DNA from: Platycnemis pennipes
Taxonomy: Eukaryota; Arthropoda; Insecta; Odonata; Platycnemididae
Assembly (NCBI GenBank): GCA_933228895.1
Contig: OW121846.1
Location: 45,960,107-46,024,106, forward strand
Reading direction: 5' to 3'
DNA length: 64,000 bases
Positions 11,855 to 23,664 of the stretch are shown piece by piece. The notes beneath the pieces are model-generated. The model did not search any database and was not told the origin of the DNA. It was given only the letters and a program-made list of their open reading frames with translations. The position numbers and the translations under genes are program-made. How positions within the stretch are numbered: position 1 is the first letter of the stretch; each line of letters begins with the position of its first letter.

Positions 11855-12639
11855 TAGTGATGGAAAAATCGATTTCGATTAAAATCGAAAATGAGTTTTA
11901 ATAGTCAAAGAACGAGGAAATCGAGATCGAGCCATGATCTTCGAGTTTCGATCCAAACTCGATTTTTCAACTTTGATCTTGACCATTTCATTTGATCTCA
12001 CCAGCGCGTAGTAGTCAGTAGAGGTCCTCGATGAACTGTCACTGAGGTCACTTCTTGTTAGAAGTAGATGCCAGTAGAAGTTAGGCAATACCTCAACAGG
12101 GCACCCGTCGATAGGAAAGTCAACCCCAATCCTCTGAAAGTCTGGGAGGAGATAAAGGGTGAATACCCCAAAACGTACCTTGTCGCGATCAGAGTACTGA
12201 GTATGATAAAGTCATCCGTCCTATGTGAAAGACTTTTCTCTAAGGCCGGTAAAATTGGAAAGGCACGCCCTAGATCATCAAGAAAGCATCTCAATCAGTT
12301 GATCTTTCTTAAACATTTTAGTGAAGCCGAATGGTTCCAAGCGGTGACCCACATTAAAGTAAATTGTAAATTTTTACGACTAATAATTCAAGAATGTTTT
12401 CTAAGTACATTTTTAGGGATATTTTATATTGTTCAAATATGTATTATGAGCGTTTTTCAAATTAATAATAAAAACGTTTTTGAACTAACTGCATTTTTTT
12501 CAGAAATGAACCTTAGATTTTTTCGATTAATCGATCTTTTGGTTCAAATTTCAATTTTTGCTGAAAAGTCGAGCTTTTCATTTCGATTAAAAATCGATTG
12601 CTCGAAATATCGATGTTGACCGATATTTTTCCGTCACTA
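11855..12639 (+). mobile_element. Deleted hAT-type DNA transposon
   Basis: Terminal inverted repeats are TAGTGATGGAAAAATC at 11855 and, at the right, the complement of TAGTGACGGAAAAATATCG ending at 12639. The flanking 8-bp segments are GTATAACT (11847-11854) and ATATAACT (12640-12647), 7 of 8 identical, as expected for a hAT target duplication. Subterminal regions on both sides are rich in ATCGA-type repeats. At 785 bp it is far shorter than an autonomous hAT (usually 2.5-5 kb) and has kept only the transposase C-terminus. Confidence 0.88.
12068..12370 (+). pseudogene. hAT transposase C-terminal dimerisation domain remnant
   Basis: The frame from 12068 encodes about 80 residues typical of the hAT C-terminal dimerisation domain: EVRQYL near the start, then NPLKVWEEIKGEYP (the conserved DPLxWW-type region, decayed), then SSVLCERLFSKAGKI (matching the family's P(S/A)S..ERxFS.AG) and RRSSLKPxxxxxLLFLK-like text (RPRSSRKHLNQLIFLK). 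The RNase H-like catalytic core and BED finger are absent. A TAG stop immediately precedes the ATG. The open frame runs to 12619, but beyond about 12330 it only reads through the AT-rich subterminal region. It lies wholly inside the 11855-12639 element, so it can at best be a dead or trans-mobilised derivative. Confidence 0.85.
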
Positions 12640-13054
12640 ATATAACTGATATCCTACGAGGTAGACCTGCTCAGTTTCAATTATGCTTGGGAGAGGGCAT
12701 AATGAGGTACGTAAAATTGTACGTTGTCATGATTTAATAAGAGTTGTGAAGAAATACCTTTGATTCATGGGTGACTTGCTGAATTGATATCTACCCAAGT
12801 AAAAAAGAGCATGAATTGGCACCCAAGGAAAAAACTTGTCCGAAGAATAATTTTGATGACGTCGTAGCCATGTAAATTATTGACAATCCGCAATGATTTG
12901 AGAGTTCACGGCCAAATTACTGCGTGCTCAGTAGCGAAGAGTTATGTGATCATTTTTTCATTTCCTTGGTGTCCTTTGAGGTGGAGTGCGTACATATGAT
13001 AATTCTTCACTAAAATATTTTTCACCTCCTATGAATATTCATTTCGCGGCTGAG

Positions 13055-13180
13055 CTTAAAGCCACCTAGTGCGTCCACCGGGTTTCGGGTGGTGGGTCGA
13101 CCTCTACATATAGAGATTAGCTGTGAGATAAGCGAGTTTACTCGTCGAATAAGTAGTCGTGCATAAAAAATGAAGGCTTT
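13055..13180 (+). repeat. Degenerate interspersed repeat fragment
   Basis: Contains GTCCACCGGGTTTCGGGTGG, then GGTCGACCTCTACATATAG and GAATAAGTAGTCG. I recall this order from common arthropod interspersed repeats, but the family is not certain. Confidence 0.35.
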
Positions 13181-13194
13181 CCGAGGGGGTATTT

Positions 13195-13718
13195 TTCTAT
13201 TGGTCTAGAAATAGTTAGTAGGATAGCCCAGGTAAAGATGGTATTCTGCCAAAGAAGAATCTACTTACAGCTGGAAGTACAAGTGTAGAACTAAGGAAAA
13301 AATTCATCGGAACATACATCTGGATCATGTTCCTTTATGGCAGTGAGGCATAGACGATGACAGCAGAGGAGAAGAAAAGGTTGGAAGCATTTGAAATGTG
13401 GTGCTAAAGAATGATTATGAAGATTAAATGGTTCGACCGAGTAATTAACGAGGAAGTCCTAAGAAGGGTATGAGAAAAGAGAAGTCTTCTGAATACCCTT
13501 AGAAGAAGACGGGACAGCTTAATCGGTCATATCTTGAGACACGCTGGCCTGATGAATCAATCGTCGAACGGGAAGATTGGAAAAGGCAGGCGTGGTATGA
13601 GATACATGGAAGAGATTGTTAAAGATGAGAAGTAGTGTAACAATGTGAAGAAGTAGGCCGATAGAAAAATTGAGTGGAGGGCTGCGCCTAACAAATCGAA
13701 GACTGATGATGATGAATA
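13195..13718 (+). pseudogene. Non-LTR retrotransposon 3' fragment, copy 1
   Basis: Translated with breaks it gives LRKKFIGTYIWIMFLYGSEA, then LEAFEMWC, KIKWFDRVINEEVLRRV, RRRRDSLIGHILRH and GKGRRGMRYMEEI. These are the thumb/C-terminal segments of a LINE-type reverse transcriptase. Stops interrupt it (TAG after SEA, TAA after MWC, TGA after RRV). It ends in a short (ATG)n tract (13705-13716), like the copies at 38421 and 40868, so all three share one 3' end and the 5' parts are lost to truncation. Confidence 0.85.
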
Positions 13719-14137
13719 TTTATTTTTTTATCTCGCCATTCAATTCGGGGTGCAATGTTAACGCAGTGAACAGAACGTTGCGATGCGAATTGGAAACATC
13801 GGTTTTGAATCCAGGAGAGACTCTTGAAGCATCCAAACACAATGTGTTCCATTTCCAGCGTACGTGATCTTTCTGAAGAACTACAGGCGGTAAAGTAAAG
13901 TAATGGAACCCCCACTCGGATGAGTTAATTTGAAAATATGTATGACTTAATTCCTGCTGATCTCCACCCTAAAAACAAGCCAACTTGAATTAAGTTTAAC
14001 CAAAAATGTAGGCTTGTTCAACATTTCTCTCATGGTAGCGGATGTCGGTATGCAATGGGTTATTTGACGTTCAACATTCAGATTTGTACATGAAAGATAA
14101 TTCATGGTGGTTCACATTTTTTATTTATACAGTTTAA

Positions 14138-17100
14138 CACTAGAACTACCGATGGAGTCATTTTGACTCCTCGCGATTTTTATTTCTCTGCTTTGACTAA
14201 AATTTTCCGATTTCCGGCTTGAAATTCCGTGACTTTTATTCATTTTTGATACAAAAGAAGGCTATGTGATATAAAAAGTTTTTGAAAAAAATAGTACCCA
14301 TTTATCCAAATTTACCTTTGACTACCAAAGGGAGTCATTTTTCTAGTTTTTTCGCCAAATAGTAATATTTGTTAATTTTTTTTATTTTTTCTTATGTTCA
14401 TAATTAATTTAAAGCAATTCTTCGCTTAAATCTATTATTATTATGCTTTTTGGCAAATATTTGCGAGACTTTGAAGGCATTTTTAATTTTACGGGTCCGT
14501 GTTTGGAACTACAAACCATGTTTATGTCCTGATATTATTTTACTTTTGATAAAGTGGTGAATATGTCATCCATATGAAACAGTTTCAAATACGTGTGTTT
14601 GGAAGCCGTCGTGTCTGCCCCTCTTCCCTTCCCCTTCCCTTCTCGTCGCCTGTCAGTCTCGCCGCAGCGCAATACTGTCTAGCATGCTCCATTCTATCAC
14701 CCTCCACTACGTGGTAGTTGATTTTCAAACCTGAAAAGTGACTTCGTATCCTTCCATTGATATACTGATGCACAGGAAAATAAATCAATGGAAAGAGAAA
14801 AAGTTACTGTCCTAGTATGTTCTGCCCTGCCAGCACTGGCTACCGCGCGCCGCACAGGACAACCGTGCGCTGCCCTTTGTGTTAGTGAATCCAGTGAACT
14901 CCTGAGTGGACTGCATAACTCCTGTGAAGTACGGCCTTCAATTTTTCTGACTGGCAATATGACTAGAAGAAGTAGGCTATTGCATGAAGAAATCCTTTCT
15001 ATTTTGCATTCTATTTCGGAAGGTGAATCGGAATGCGAAACGGAAGATCATTTCGTCTCTAACGATGTCGAAGATTTTATTCCTCAAAACATTTCTAGTG
15101 ACTCAAAAGATTTAGACGAAACCTGTGCGGAAGGTAAGCAGTTATTTACATTTACTTCCCCTTTCATAAGGAGTTACAAAACAAAGATGCAAAATGTTCA
15201 ACAATACATGTTTTCCGGATGTTGCAACCTCATCAACCTGGGATCACGCTCATGCGGCGTTGTTGCCTCAGGAAAATCCTCCAGGCCGAGGAAGGAAACA
15301 ATCTACAAAACGAAGCAAAATTGCATCTTCACCAAATGACTCCGGCGGTGAAGACGATGGAGGAATTAAAACCACAGGTGGCGATGATGACTCTTGAAGA
15401 ACGCTTGTGTCAGCTGACGGAATTCGATGGAAACCGCTGAAGATTGGAGAACACTTATCTGGTAGGCGTGTAAACCAAAACGTACTTAGAGAAGCGCCGG
15501 GACCTACAGGCTACGCGAGAAGAAATATAGCTAGTGATAGTCCTTTGAGTGCATGGCGATTATTTATCGACTCATTTATACTGACTCACATAAAGCGATG
15601 TGCAATTGTGGAAGCATGAAGGCAAAATGATGAAGATTTTACTCTTACCAATGAGGAGCTAGATGCATATATAGCCATGTTTTACGCCCGCGGAATATCA
15701 GGCACAAATGGTCACTCTATTACAAGTATTTGGTCAAACGACTGGGGAATACCATTTTGTAAAACGACGAGGTCTAGGAACCGTTTTGTAAATATTTTGC
15801 ATTATCTAAGATTTGATGAAAGGTCTAATCCATCCCAGCGACTCAAAACTGACAAGTTTGCTCTCTTTTCAATAGTGTGGGATAGATTCATTGATAATTG
15901 CATTGCTTGTTACAAACCTGGTCAGTACATTACGGTTGATGAGCAACTTTTCCCCAGGAAAACTAGGTGTCCTTTCACTCAGTACTTCTAAGCTGGACAA
16001 ATACGGCCATAAATATTGGCTAGCTGTTGACAAGGATAGCAAATATCTTTCAAACGGCTTGCCTTATGTTGGAAAAGATAATTCATGTCATGCCGATTGC
16101 CGTTTAGCTGATCATGTAGTGTTGAAATTAATGCAGTCATTTCTGAAAAAAGGGCGAAATGTTACCGTAGATTATTTTACTTCAGTGAAACTCGCTGAAC
16201 AGCTAAACAGTCAGGGTACTAGCATTGTGGGAACGGTAAATAAAGAAAGAGGAGAAGTACCAAAAGAGACCAAATCAATGAAAGAAAACTTGTATACCTC
16301 TAAAGTTTTTAAAAACAAAGATGATTTCACACTTACTGTATACCAAAGTAAACCAAACAAGAATGTCATAATTATTAGTTCCAACCATCTCGATGTCGAC
16401 GTTGCTTCTGATTCCACTAAAAAAACTCCTGAAACGGTGAAGTTTTACAATGAAACAAAATATGGAGTAGATGTCGTAGATCAAATGGCGCGCAAATATA
16501 CCACAAGAACATGTAATCGGCGATGGCCTATCCACTCGTTTGAAAATACTCTCAACTTATCAGGTATAAATTCTTGGATAGTGTACAAGGAAACTACCTC
16601 CGAAAAGATTTCACGCAAAACGTTTTTGAAAAAGCTCGTAACAGAGTTGGCTGATCCTTATGTTAGATCTAGACAAAAGCGTGGCCTGTCCAATGCCGCA
16701 GATTCTTCTGATGGGATTCCGCAAACAAAATTTTGCCAGGTAAAACAAAAATGCAAAAAGAATCGATCAGTTGGAAATTGTATGACCTGCCGAAAATCTT
16801 TGCGTGGACAATGTACCGCCGTAAATGAACGACGATGCTTGAACTGTGATGCATCTTAGACAAATGTGTGGCTTACTGAATGTAATAAAAATCATTTTAT
16901 TCTATATGCATATCTATTCTCTTATTTCTCGCTCTTCTTCAATTATCTTCCTGCCTTCCATGTAGTCTACGTAATACGATTGTCCATTCAACGATGATAA
17001 TAAAAGATTGTCAAAAGTTTATGTTTGCTGTATTATCAAGTTCCTTTGTAATAATCCCATTAAAAAAACAAAACATGTAAGAAAAAAGAATTTCAAAACA

Positions 17101-17308
17101 ATAATGTCGGATCTCGCATTTAAAAAAATTCATCATTTTTTGCTAAAACCAAGTTTGAAATAGTACAATAATAAACAAAAATGATAAACTAAAGTAGTGT
17201 AACAATAAAAGCAGAGATTAACTGCAAAAATAAGCAATAATAAGGTGGGAGTCAAAATGACTCCATTTGGTAGTTCTAGGAGGGGTGTCAAGTCCGGTAT
17301 TCCTAGTG
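14138..17308 (+). mobile_element. piggyBac element 1, nearly full length, TTAA-flanked
   Basis: Flanked by TTAA at 14134-14137 and 17309-17312. Left end: 13-bp repeat CACTAGAACTACC (14138-14150), a 3-bp spacer, then the palindrome GGAGTCATTTTGACTCC (14154-14170). Right end, inverted: 13-bp CACTAGGAATACC (11 of 13 matches), a 31-bp spacer (17265-17295), then the same palindrome (17248-17264). This 13+3+inner repeat versus 13+31+inner repeat layout is the one known for the Trichoplusia ni piggyBac. The interior holds a mutated transposase gene in plus orientation. Confidence 0.93.
14959..16859 (+). pseudogene. piggyBac transposase, disrupted by stops and frameshifts
   Basis: The likely start is MTRRSRLLHEEIL at 14959; the frame is also open upstream to an ATG at 14788. 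The acidic N-terminal region changes frame near 15130-15190 (short indel, or a very short intron since GGTAAG occurs at 15134). The next frame runs from about 15190 to 15991 with two in-frame TGA stops (15395-15397 and 15617-15619), and a further frameshift lies near 15980. The last frame runs to 16859. The three catalytic aspartates of the DDD family are all present: ITVDEQLFP (Asp codon 15938), VTVDYFTS (16170) and GVDVVDQMA (about 16470). The C-terminus is a cysteine-rich zinc-binding domain (CMTCRKSLRGQC, then CLNC), which in known piggyBac binds the subterminal repeats. Total length, about 630 codons, suits the family. It is dead as it stands but recently so: the domain order is complete and only about four lesions are visible. 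Confidence 0.93.
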
Positions 17309-17835
17309 TTAATAAATGCATTCATGAGTTATTTATCAAAGCGTGTGTGCACTCTATATATGCCTCATGCAATTTAATTTATTAAGTGATACTCAATTTG
17401 AATAAAATTCGATGTATCAGTTCGCGATTAAATAGTGATGGTTAAAAGGTAAAATACTTCGTTTTTCCTCCACTAATGAAGTATTTCAAAATTGAAAATG
17501 CAGTCCCGTACGTAAAATGAAGTACCGATTTAGTATTATGTTGAAAGTAGTGAGAAAGGATCCGAATATCTCAGTGGAAACAATGGAATAATAGTCGAAG
17601 GGGTTGTGGATTTTCTTCACGGCAAAGGAACGATTGCGATCTCCACTAAAAACGTTGGAGGATGTCAGCGTGGCAAGAATGCATGGTGTCCCACTGATAA
17701 TCCGTTGGCTGGGTGAGTGAGCAGAAGCGGCTCTGAAATTGGGCGCCGCATTATGCAAACGACCGTGCATTAGGAGATGATAAAACGAATAATCTCTCTC
17801 CTATCATTTAGGTCATAAGTTGTATTTTATACCTG

Positions 17836-17843
17836 GTTCTCTC
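17836..17843. repeat. 8-bp target-site duplication (left)
   Basis: GTTCTCTC, repeated exactly at 18115-18122 on the other side of the MITE. Confidence 0.85.
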
Positions 17844-18114
17844 CAGGGGCGTACGCAGGATTCACTTTTGTGGGGGTTTCAGTACTATTTATGTGCATCC
17901 TAAAATTATCTTCAAATAATCATTCACTAAAAATAAAAAAATAACAATCTTTTCGTGAAGACAATTCTACTATTTTTCAGCCCAATAAACAAAATTCTAT
18001 ACGCAAGTGCGATATATACAAAATATAGTAAATTACGGGAATGTTTTTGGGGGGTTTAAATCCTAAATTTATTAATTTAAACTCTAAATCATATGACCCG
18101 TCCGTACGCCACTG
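17844..18114. mobile_element. hAT-type MITE, 271 bp
   Basis: Ends are CAGGGGCGTACGC (left) and, inverted, CAGTGGCGTACGG (right), flanked by a perfect 8-bp duplication, GTTCTCTC. The CAGNGGCGTA terminus with an 8-bp duplication is typical of hAT-related non-autonomous elements. The interior is AT-rich, non-coding, and includes a G-run near 18043-18055. Confidence 0.88.
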
Positions 18115-18122
18115 GTTCTCTC
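18115..18122. repeat. 8-bp target-site duplication (right)
   Basis: GTTCTCTC, identical to 17836-17843. Confidence 0.85.
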
Positions 18123-19605
18123 TAAGATTTTACTCCATTTTACAAGAGACTTGTCTCTGCGCAGTTTGATCCATGAAACGATACGCAGTGAAATAGGAAT
18201 AGGAATGGATGATTGAATATGATTCCAGAATTTAATTAAAAATATTTACAGAAACTTTGCATAGAATAGAAAGAATAGTCATTATTCTTTCATTAGTATC
18301 ATATCACTTTGTATTAACTTAAACTTCAATTTTAAATTTAATAATAAATGATTCAAAATCAATTCCAGTTATAACTTAAATTTCAAATGATTCGTAACTA
18401 GATGCTTAATATTTCCCTCGGGCTTGCAGCAGTGTGACGCTAGGTTTCGTGTCAGTTGTGTGTCAACAAAGTAGTCGTTTTTTTGCATGCCTTCATGGTA
18501 GTGTTCGCTCCGATTGATAATGCATGTCTATATTTGACTCACCTCCTGCCATACACCCTGTGGTGACTTGCGGACGTAGATGTAGTTGAAAATTACGCAT
18601 CTTAAAGCTAAGGATTGAATGGATGATTTCTAACAGCTTGAAGGACTGTGGTAAGTGCTCCTTTTCTGTTTCCATGCTTTCATCCATGCGATATCCACAA
18701 TTTGACGGCGCTTCAAGTTTGTGTTGAGCTGCTTTTAAGGCAAGAAAAGGCTGATGACATTTCGTATGGGCAAGCGAAACCATAACTTTGTACACCCATA
18801 CATTCGGGACTTTCTGTTACATTTTCATTTTTCATTGTTCGCAGGATTTGGGATATTTTAGGTCTATGTTTTCGGGTGCCTATGCCTCTAGTGTTGTTTT
18901 CCTATTATAATATGAGTTTTCAGTGCATTTTTAACTTCATCGCAAGTATCGCAAAGTTGCATTACATTCACTCATTCATAACACCAACATAAGACTCGGG
19001 TTATTAGATGCTCCAAGGGCCAAGTTGATTTCGACCTGTATAACCTAAGAAGTTTACCTTTATTCCAGGGTCTCTTATGGATTCATTTTGCTGGAATCTT
19101 ATTCTAGATCGATTAAATTGTTTGGTCCTCGAAAAAAGAAAGTGAGGATCCTTGAAAATGTCCCATTTAGGAAAAAATTCTAGCCACTATTTAATAAATT
19201 TTAAACCCTTCCATTGCCATATATTTATCTACTCCACATACAAACATTCGTTGAATGAAACATCAGTGATTTTACATTAAATGACTCCTTTCATTATCAT
19301 GATGCTAGAAGAAAGAGAAATGTACATGTAGAGAGATCTCTCATTGATCCCGATGCCATAGGGCCAAAAAAATGGCCATTTGCATGCATAAAACGATACG
19401 GGAACTAATTAAAGGTAACATTGATATAAACAAATTGAAAAAGATTAGGTACTCATAGAACCTTCTGAATAAATGCTTTCACTCTGTCTTGGGTTACCTA
19501 AATGAAGGATATGTTTTTGTAATTTATTTGTTTTGACGTGTCTTCAAAATATTTAGTGAATTGCTTGATCAATAAATATTATTATTACTATTCGCTTTTA
19601 ATTCT
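18123..19605. other. No gene; one hairpin-type repeat fragment
   Basis: At 18535-18592 the minus strand reads CTACATCTACGTCCGCAAGT, then GGTGTATGGCAGGAGGTGAG, a copy of the hairpin-type interspersed repeat. Nothing else is recognised. Confidence 0.5.
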
Positions 19606-19611
19606 AGAGCA

Positions 19612-19694
19612 AATGACCATACCCTGGATGGGATTAGAACCCACAATCTAAAATTGCAAGTCAACGCGTTACTGACCAGACTACTACGGGTACC
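19612..19694 (-). repeat. tRNA-like SINE head
   Basis: On the minus strand: CCGTAGTAGTCTGGTCAGTA (A-box region) and GGGTTCTAATCCC (B box) at tRNA spacing. The acceptor arms do not pair, so it is a SINE head and not a tRNA gene. Confidence 0.55.
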
Positions 19695-20235
19695 ATTCAG
19701 TGTTAATTAAACTTTCCAGCGGTCTGCAAACGAATCCTATTCAAATTATAGAAGTTGGCTTGAAATATTGGTGGAATAACAATGACGACTTTTAACATTT
19801 CTCGCCGATCTTTGTAAACGTTCTTATTCCTAAATCCTCATACCTCTCTGATGAATTCGCCGGTATCGTAGAATTTTCGTACTAGCAGCGTGTTTAAATA
19901 AGCCGTGACGGATAAAATAGTCTTTACCTATAGTACAACCTTTATCATCGTATTTACTCTTAGATTAGTCTTTACCAGATGTATTTTACTAGATACAGAT
20001 AAAGATGTAGCCGTTTTCTGCTGAGAGACGGACCTTTTAAGTCTTCGCTATGACAAGCAAATTGTATTAGTATTTAGGACTGTACAAAATTCTTTATCTA
20101 CCACCGTTTTCCTCTCAGAATGCATTCCCATGTCCCTTTTCAGTGTATCAGGGTACGGGGGTTATTTACTTTCTCTGGGTCACCTGCGATTTCCCACGAT
20201 GTTCTAACAATCAGAAAAATTCCCCACAAGAATTT

Positions 20236-20325
20236 TAGCTGGGAGTGTCCTAAGAGGCTTCACCCGGATTTAAATCCAGGACCCTCCAGTCCATAGCCCA
20301 GCTCTCTACCCACCAGGCCAACATG
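20236..20325 (-). repeat. tRNA-like SINE head
   Basis: On the minus strand: TTGGCCTGGTGGGTAGAG (A box), then CCTGGATTTAAATCCGGG (B-box position). It lacks a complete cloverleaf. Confidence 0.55.
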
Positions 20326-20329
20326 ACCC

Positions 20330-21295
20330 TACATGAAGGGAAGCGGACAGAAAAGAAAATGACTGAGTATTAGACATGGTTGATGGGAAAATAACACACT
20401 GGAAAGAGGCGTGGTAGTGCTTACTGAGAGGAAAACAGAAGTACGTAAGGAATGTTGTAGAAAAAATCCGAACCAACAAACAACTTCTGTAAGCGTATTT
20501 ATTTATGTTACTAGGCAATAATACGTAATAAACAGTGAAATATACTGAAAAGAAACGAAAAAGACAAAAAAGTTGGGCTTCGCTACACGATTTCACGCAA
20601 AGCATATTAATGTGGACTTAATCGAATTCAATAACGCAGACGCAGAATAGAGTCCTCTTGAACACGTTCCCTTTTTCTCGCAGGTTATGAAAAAGGCATT
20701 TTAACTTCGAGCCATCACTTTGCTCATCAGTAGAATATTGAACGACTTCGTCTGTGAATGGTTTCATTAGACTGTTGAAGTAATGGCAGGAACTGAAATA
20801 CTGTTTCTCCATACCGTTTCTCGTTCGACGACATTCGCGCAATTTGGTGAAGGCTAACAACTATGATAAAGTGTCACACTAATAATTCTGAAAACATTTT
20901 TAATGGATTTCTTGAAAAATATTTTTTTTTCCTGCAAAAAATAACGTGAGGGTAGAAAGACAAGAGATTCTCAGGAAAAATTGCACTTTTGAGCAATTAG
21001 CGCAGTTGGAAAACCGGTGAACTCGAGTGTCCTTGTGGCTTTCACCCTCCTCATACAAACGAGTTGTAATGGTTGGAAGCACTGCTTGTCACGCGTGGGT
21101 TGGGCCATTCGGAGGCCTCGCGTGCATGCGATAAGCCACGGGAGGAACGTCCGAGGCCAAGAAAGAGTCTTCCCATAGCAATCACTGTGTTGTTCTGGCT
21201 TTGTGGAAACATTGCGTGTGGAAAAAGACGCTTGGGAGAACAAGTTTGTCAACAAGGAAGCGAACGATTATGGCAAGAAGTGGGGTAATCGACGT
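20330..21295. other. No gene recognised
   Basis: Short ORFs on both strands (up to 99 codons) with no recognisable domain or conserved splice signals. Confidence 0.5.
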
Positions 21296-21298
21296 TTA

Positions 21299-22020
21299 CA
21301 TCTACGCAGTAACCTGCAAGCCACCGTGAGGATGTGTGGCAGGGAATGAATATGATCAAAGATGCACTATTTACATGCAGTTATCTTATTACATGGAAAC
21401 ATGTTATATAATAGGATCACATGCAGCTAGATAGTATCTACACAATAATAAAGGGATTATTGGTTACAATGGCATTTTTCTGTATATACTTATGTATATT
21501 TACCCAACATATATGGGTAAGTAATGTTAATATATGCATCATACACTATAGACCAACAATATTTCACATACCTATCTCTTTGCTATGGGGCCTATTGTGC
21601 TATCTAATGGTTAATGGGAAAAATGACATTTTATATCTATCGGTACGACATTCGATCACTCCAATCTTATTTGTCTGCTCAAATGTAGCATAATACGCAG
21701 GTGCTCTATCTAACATTTTCGGTAAAGATATAGGTTTTAAATTTCTGCAAAATATTTAATCTGTACTTAAACCTACGATCTGATAGTGATTCCCAACCTA
21801 AATCTTCTATTAATTCTGATTGGCTTCTAAACCTATCGTAACACCTTTTTAAAAAACCTACCTGCCCTACGCTGCACACTGTTTAGTTCTCTGCTGAAAC
21901 GTAATTCATTCGGATCTCATATAATAGCTGCGTATTTCAAGTAGGGGCCTAACTAGTGAGAAGTAACATCGCTCTTTTGTAATAAACTCCGACAATTTAT
22001 ACTTCCCTGAAAGTCATCGC
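21299..22020 (+). repeat. Degenerate interspersed repeat starting with hairpin motif
   Basis: Begins ACATCTACGCAGTAACCTGC, AAGCCACCGTGAGG, TGTGTGGCAGGGAATG. The distal part (about 21760-22000) shares the order TGATTCCCAACCTA and TTCGGATCTCATATAATAG with 45070-45215 (TGATTCCCATCCTAG, TCCGGATCCCATACAATAG). It is an old, AT-rich interspersed element of unknown class. Confidence 0.45.
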
Positions 22021-22026
22021 GGTTAA

Positions 22027-22115
22027 TATTAATCCGGCACTGTAGTCTGGTTGGTAAAGAGCTTGTCTGACTACCCACATGTCGCGGGTTCGAATCTCAC
22101 CTAGGACATAGAATG
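22027..22115 (+). repeat. tRNA-like SINE head (plus strand)
   Basis: TAGTCTGGTTGGTAAAGAGC (A box) and GCGGGTTCGAATCTC (B box, about 22084) at tRNA spacing. The outer stem does not pair. It is the only clear plus-oriented tRNA-like head in the window. Confidence 0.6.
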
Positions 22116-22399
22116 TGTTTGCGTAAGGATCCTACATCTACTAACAACAAGTGTCAGCTTGCGTGACACATGCCACCGCAAAGGGGATATGTATTGTAGG
22201 GGGTGAAGAAACAACGAATACGATCTACGTACACCCAACATTGGTTAAAATGCTACTCCAAAGGACATTACTTTCATTATTATTCGGGTCAAACAGTACC
22301 TACATTTTACCGTTAGCGCAACATAATTACAAAAATACAATTGTCCCATTTACCCCAATTGACGTTTGTAAGGTAATCGATTTCGTTTGGTGGTAATAG

Positions 22400-23435
22400 T
22401 ATCGGTTGCCCAACCTGAGTACTTGAGTTCTAGATCTGGCGAAGACAGATTATTCAGATGAGTTGTAAATAATTTTGGTAGCACCACTACCTACGCTCCT
22501 CCACTCCAAAAAAATAGGCTCAATCCAAGTAGCCGAGCAGTAGTGATTCAAGGGAGAAAGCGAATGGTGAGATCATTTGAGCCATTCAGGATTGGTTTGC
22601 AATAGGCTAGTTTCTTATTATTTTTTTATTGATGGAAAGTTTATAATCTCCAGAGTACGTATTTTAAGCCGTTCGATTTTAAAGGGACATTAAGTATTTT
22701 TCGTCATCAAGGAGTAAAGGAATCCAACGGCGCGAAAACGTGACAGCAAACTATTGCATGCCGGTAAATCATACGTGTGACGTGCAGTCTTTCATCTACT
22801 CGCCTCTAGGCGGTGCTGCCAACGCTTCCAAGCAGACGATGCACACCGTTAAAGTTTATTAACTATTATCAGATACATTTTTATTCAGTTAATTTATTAT
22901 GATAGAATTATTTTAAATTATTTATTCAGTCGATTAATTTAAAAACAGTTGGTTTGAAAACAAAATTTTACGAAGCAAACCGCGCGAACTACACGCCGTG
23001 CTACGCAGTAGCGGAGGACTACTCGAGCAGGATGCCCTGAAGTAAGGACCTGTTTAGCGGATGAGACTTTTCGGACTTTGATTGTTTTTCATAGGCCATA
23101 GGCCATCATAATAGGATACATATTCCCCATAGATGAGGGGCTCTGAAATACAATGGTAAGTTCAGGACGCAAATGTCTCCTGCGCCTCGCAACGTAAACT
23201 GTATATTTCCTACGTCAGCAAGAAAGCAGCGACTCCCGCCGTTTCTGTGCTTTTTTAAAAGGTTTTAAAATTGACATTTAATTCATTAGTAAACTTGGAT
23301 TTCTCTATCCAAACTTTTTTCGTAAAATTAATGCACTTACGTTAGGGCAGGAATCGCAATTAATGAATTTGATTTGCTTTGATGGAGGAAACTTTCACGT
23401 AGGGTTGAGGTAGAAACGTTTAGGAGAAAGGAGGA
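22400..23435. other. No gene recognised
   Basis: Mixed AT-rich and moderately GC-rich DNA; no coding or repeat family recognised. Confidence 0.45.
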
Positions 23436-23437
23436 AG

Positions 23438-23660
23438 GGTTGGAGAGAAACCCGACGCCGTTATTACTACTTTCATAGAAAGATGCCAAGTGGTCCACGG
23501 ATTAAAGTCCTACCCGACGGACGGGTTACTGAAATTGAAGTGCACTCCATGTTGCTCTAATGTAGGGGCCGATAAATCAATGAAACTGGTGGAATTCGAG
23601 CCCAGATTATCGGAGAACGAGGCTGGTACTCAAGCTACCATGCCAATCCCAACCATCACG
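23438..23660 (-). repeat. tRNA-derived SINE (family A)
   Basis: Carries in order GAGAGAAACCCGACGCCG, GATGCCAAGTGG, CCCGACGGACGG, TTGAAGTGCACTCCAT, inverted B box GGAATTCGAGCCCAG (about 23591), and an inverted A-box region ending CCAATCCCAACC. One of the more complete copies. Confidence 0.7.
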
Positions 23661-23664
23661 AAGT

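Noticed and set aside
12371..12619. C-terminal extension of the hAT remnant ORF as a fused domain
   Set aside because: It merely reads through the AT-rich subterminal repeats to the right inverted repeat.
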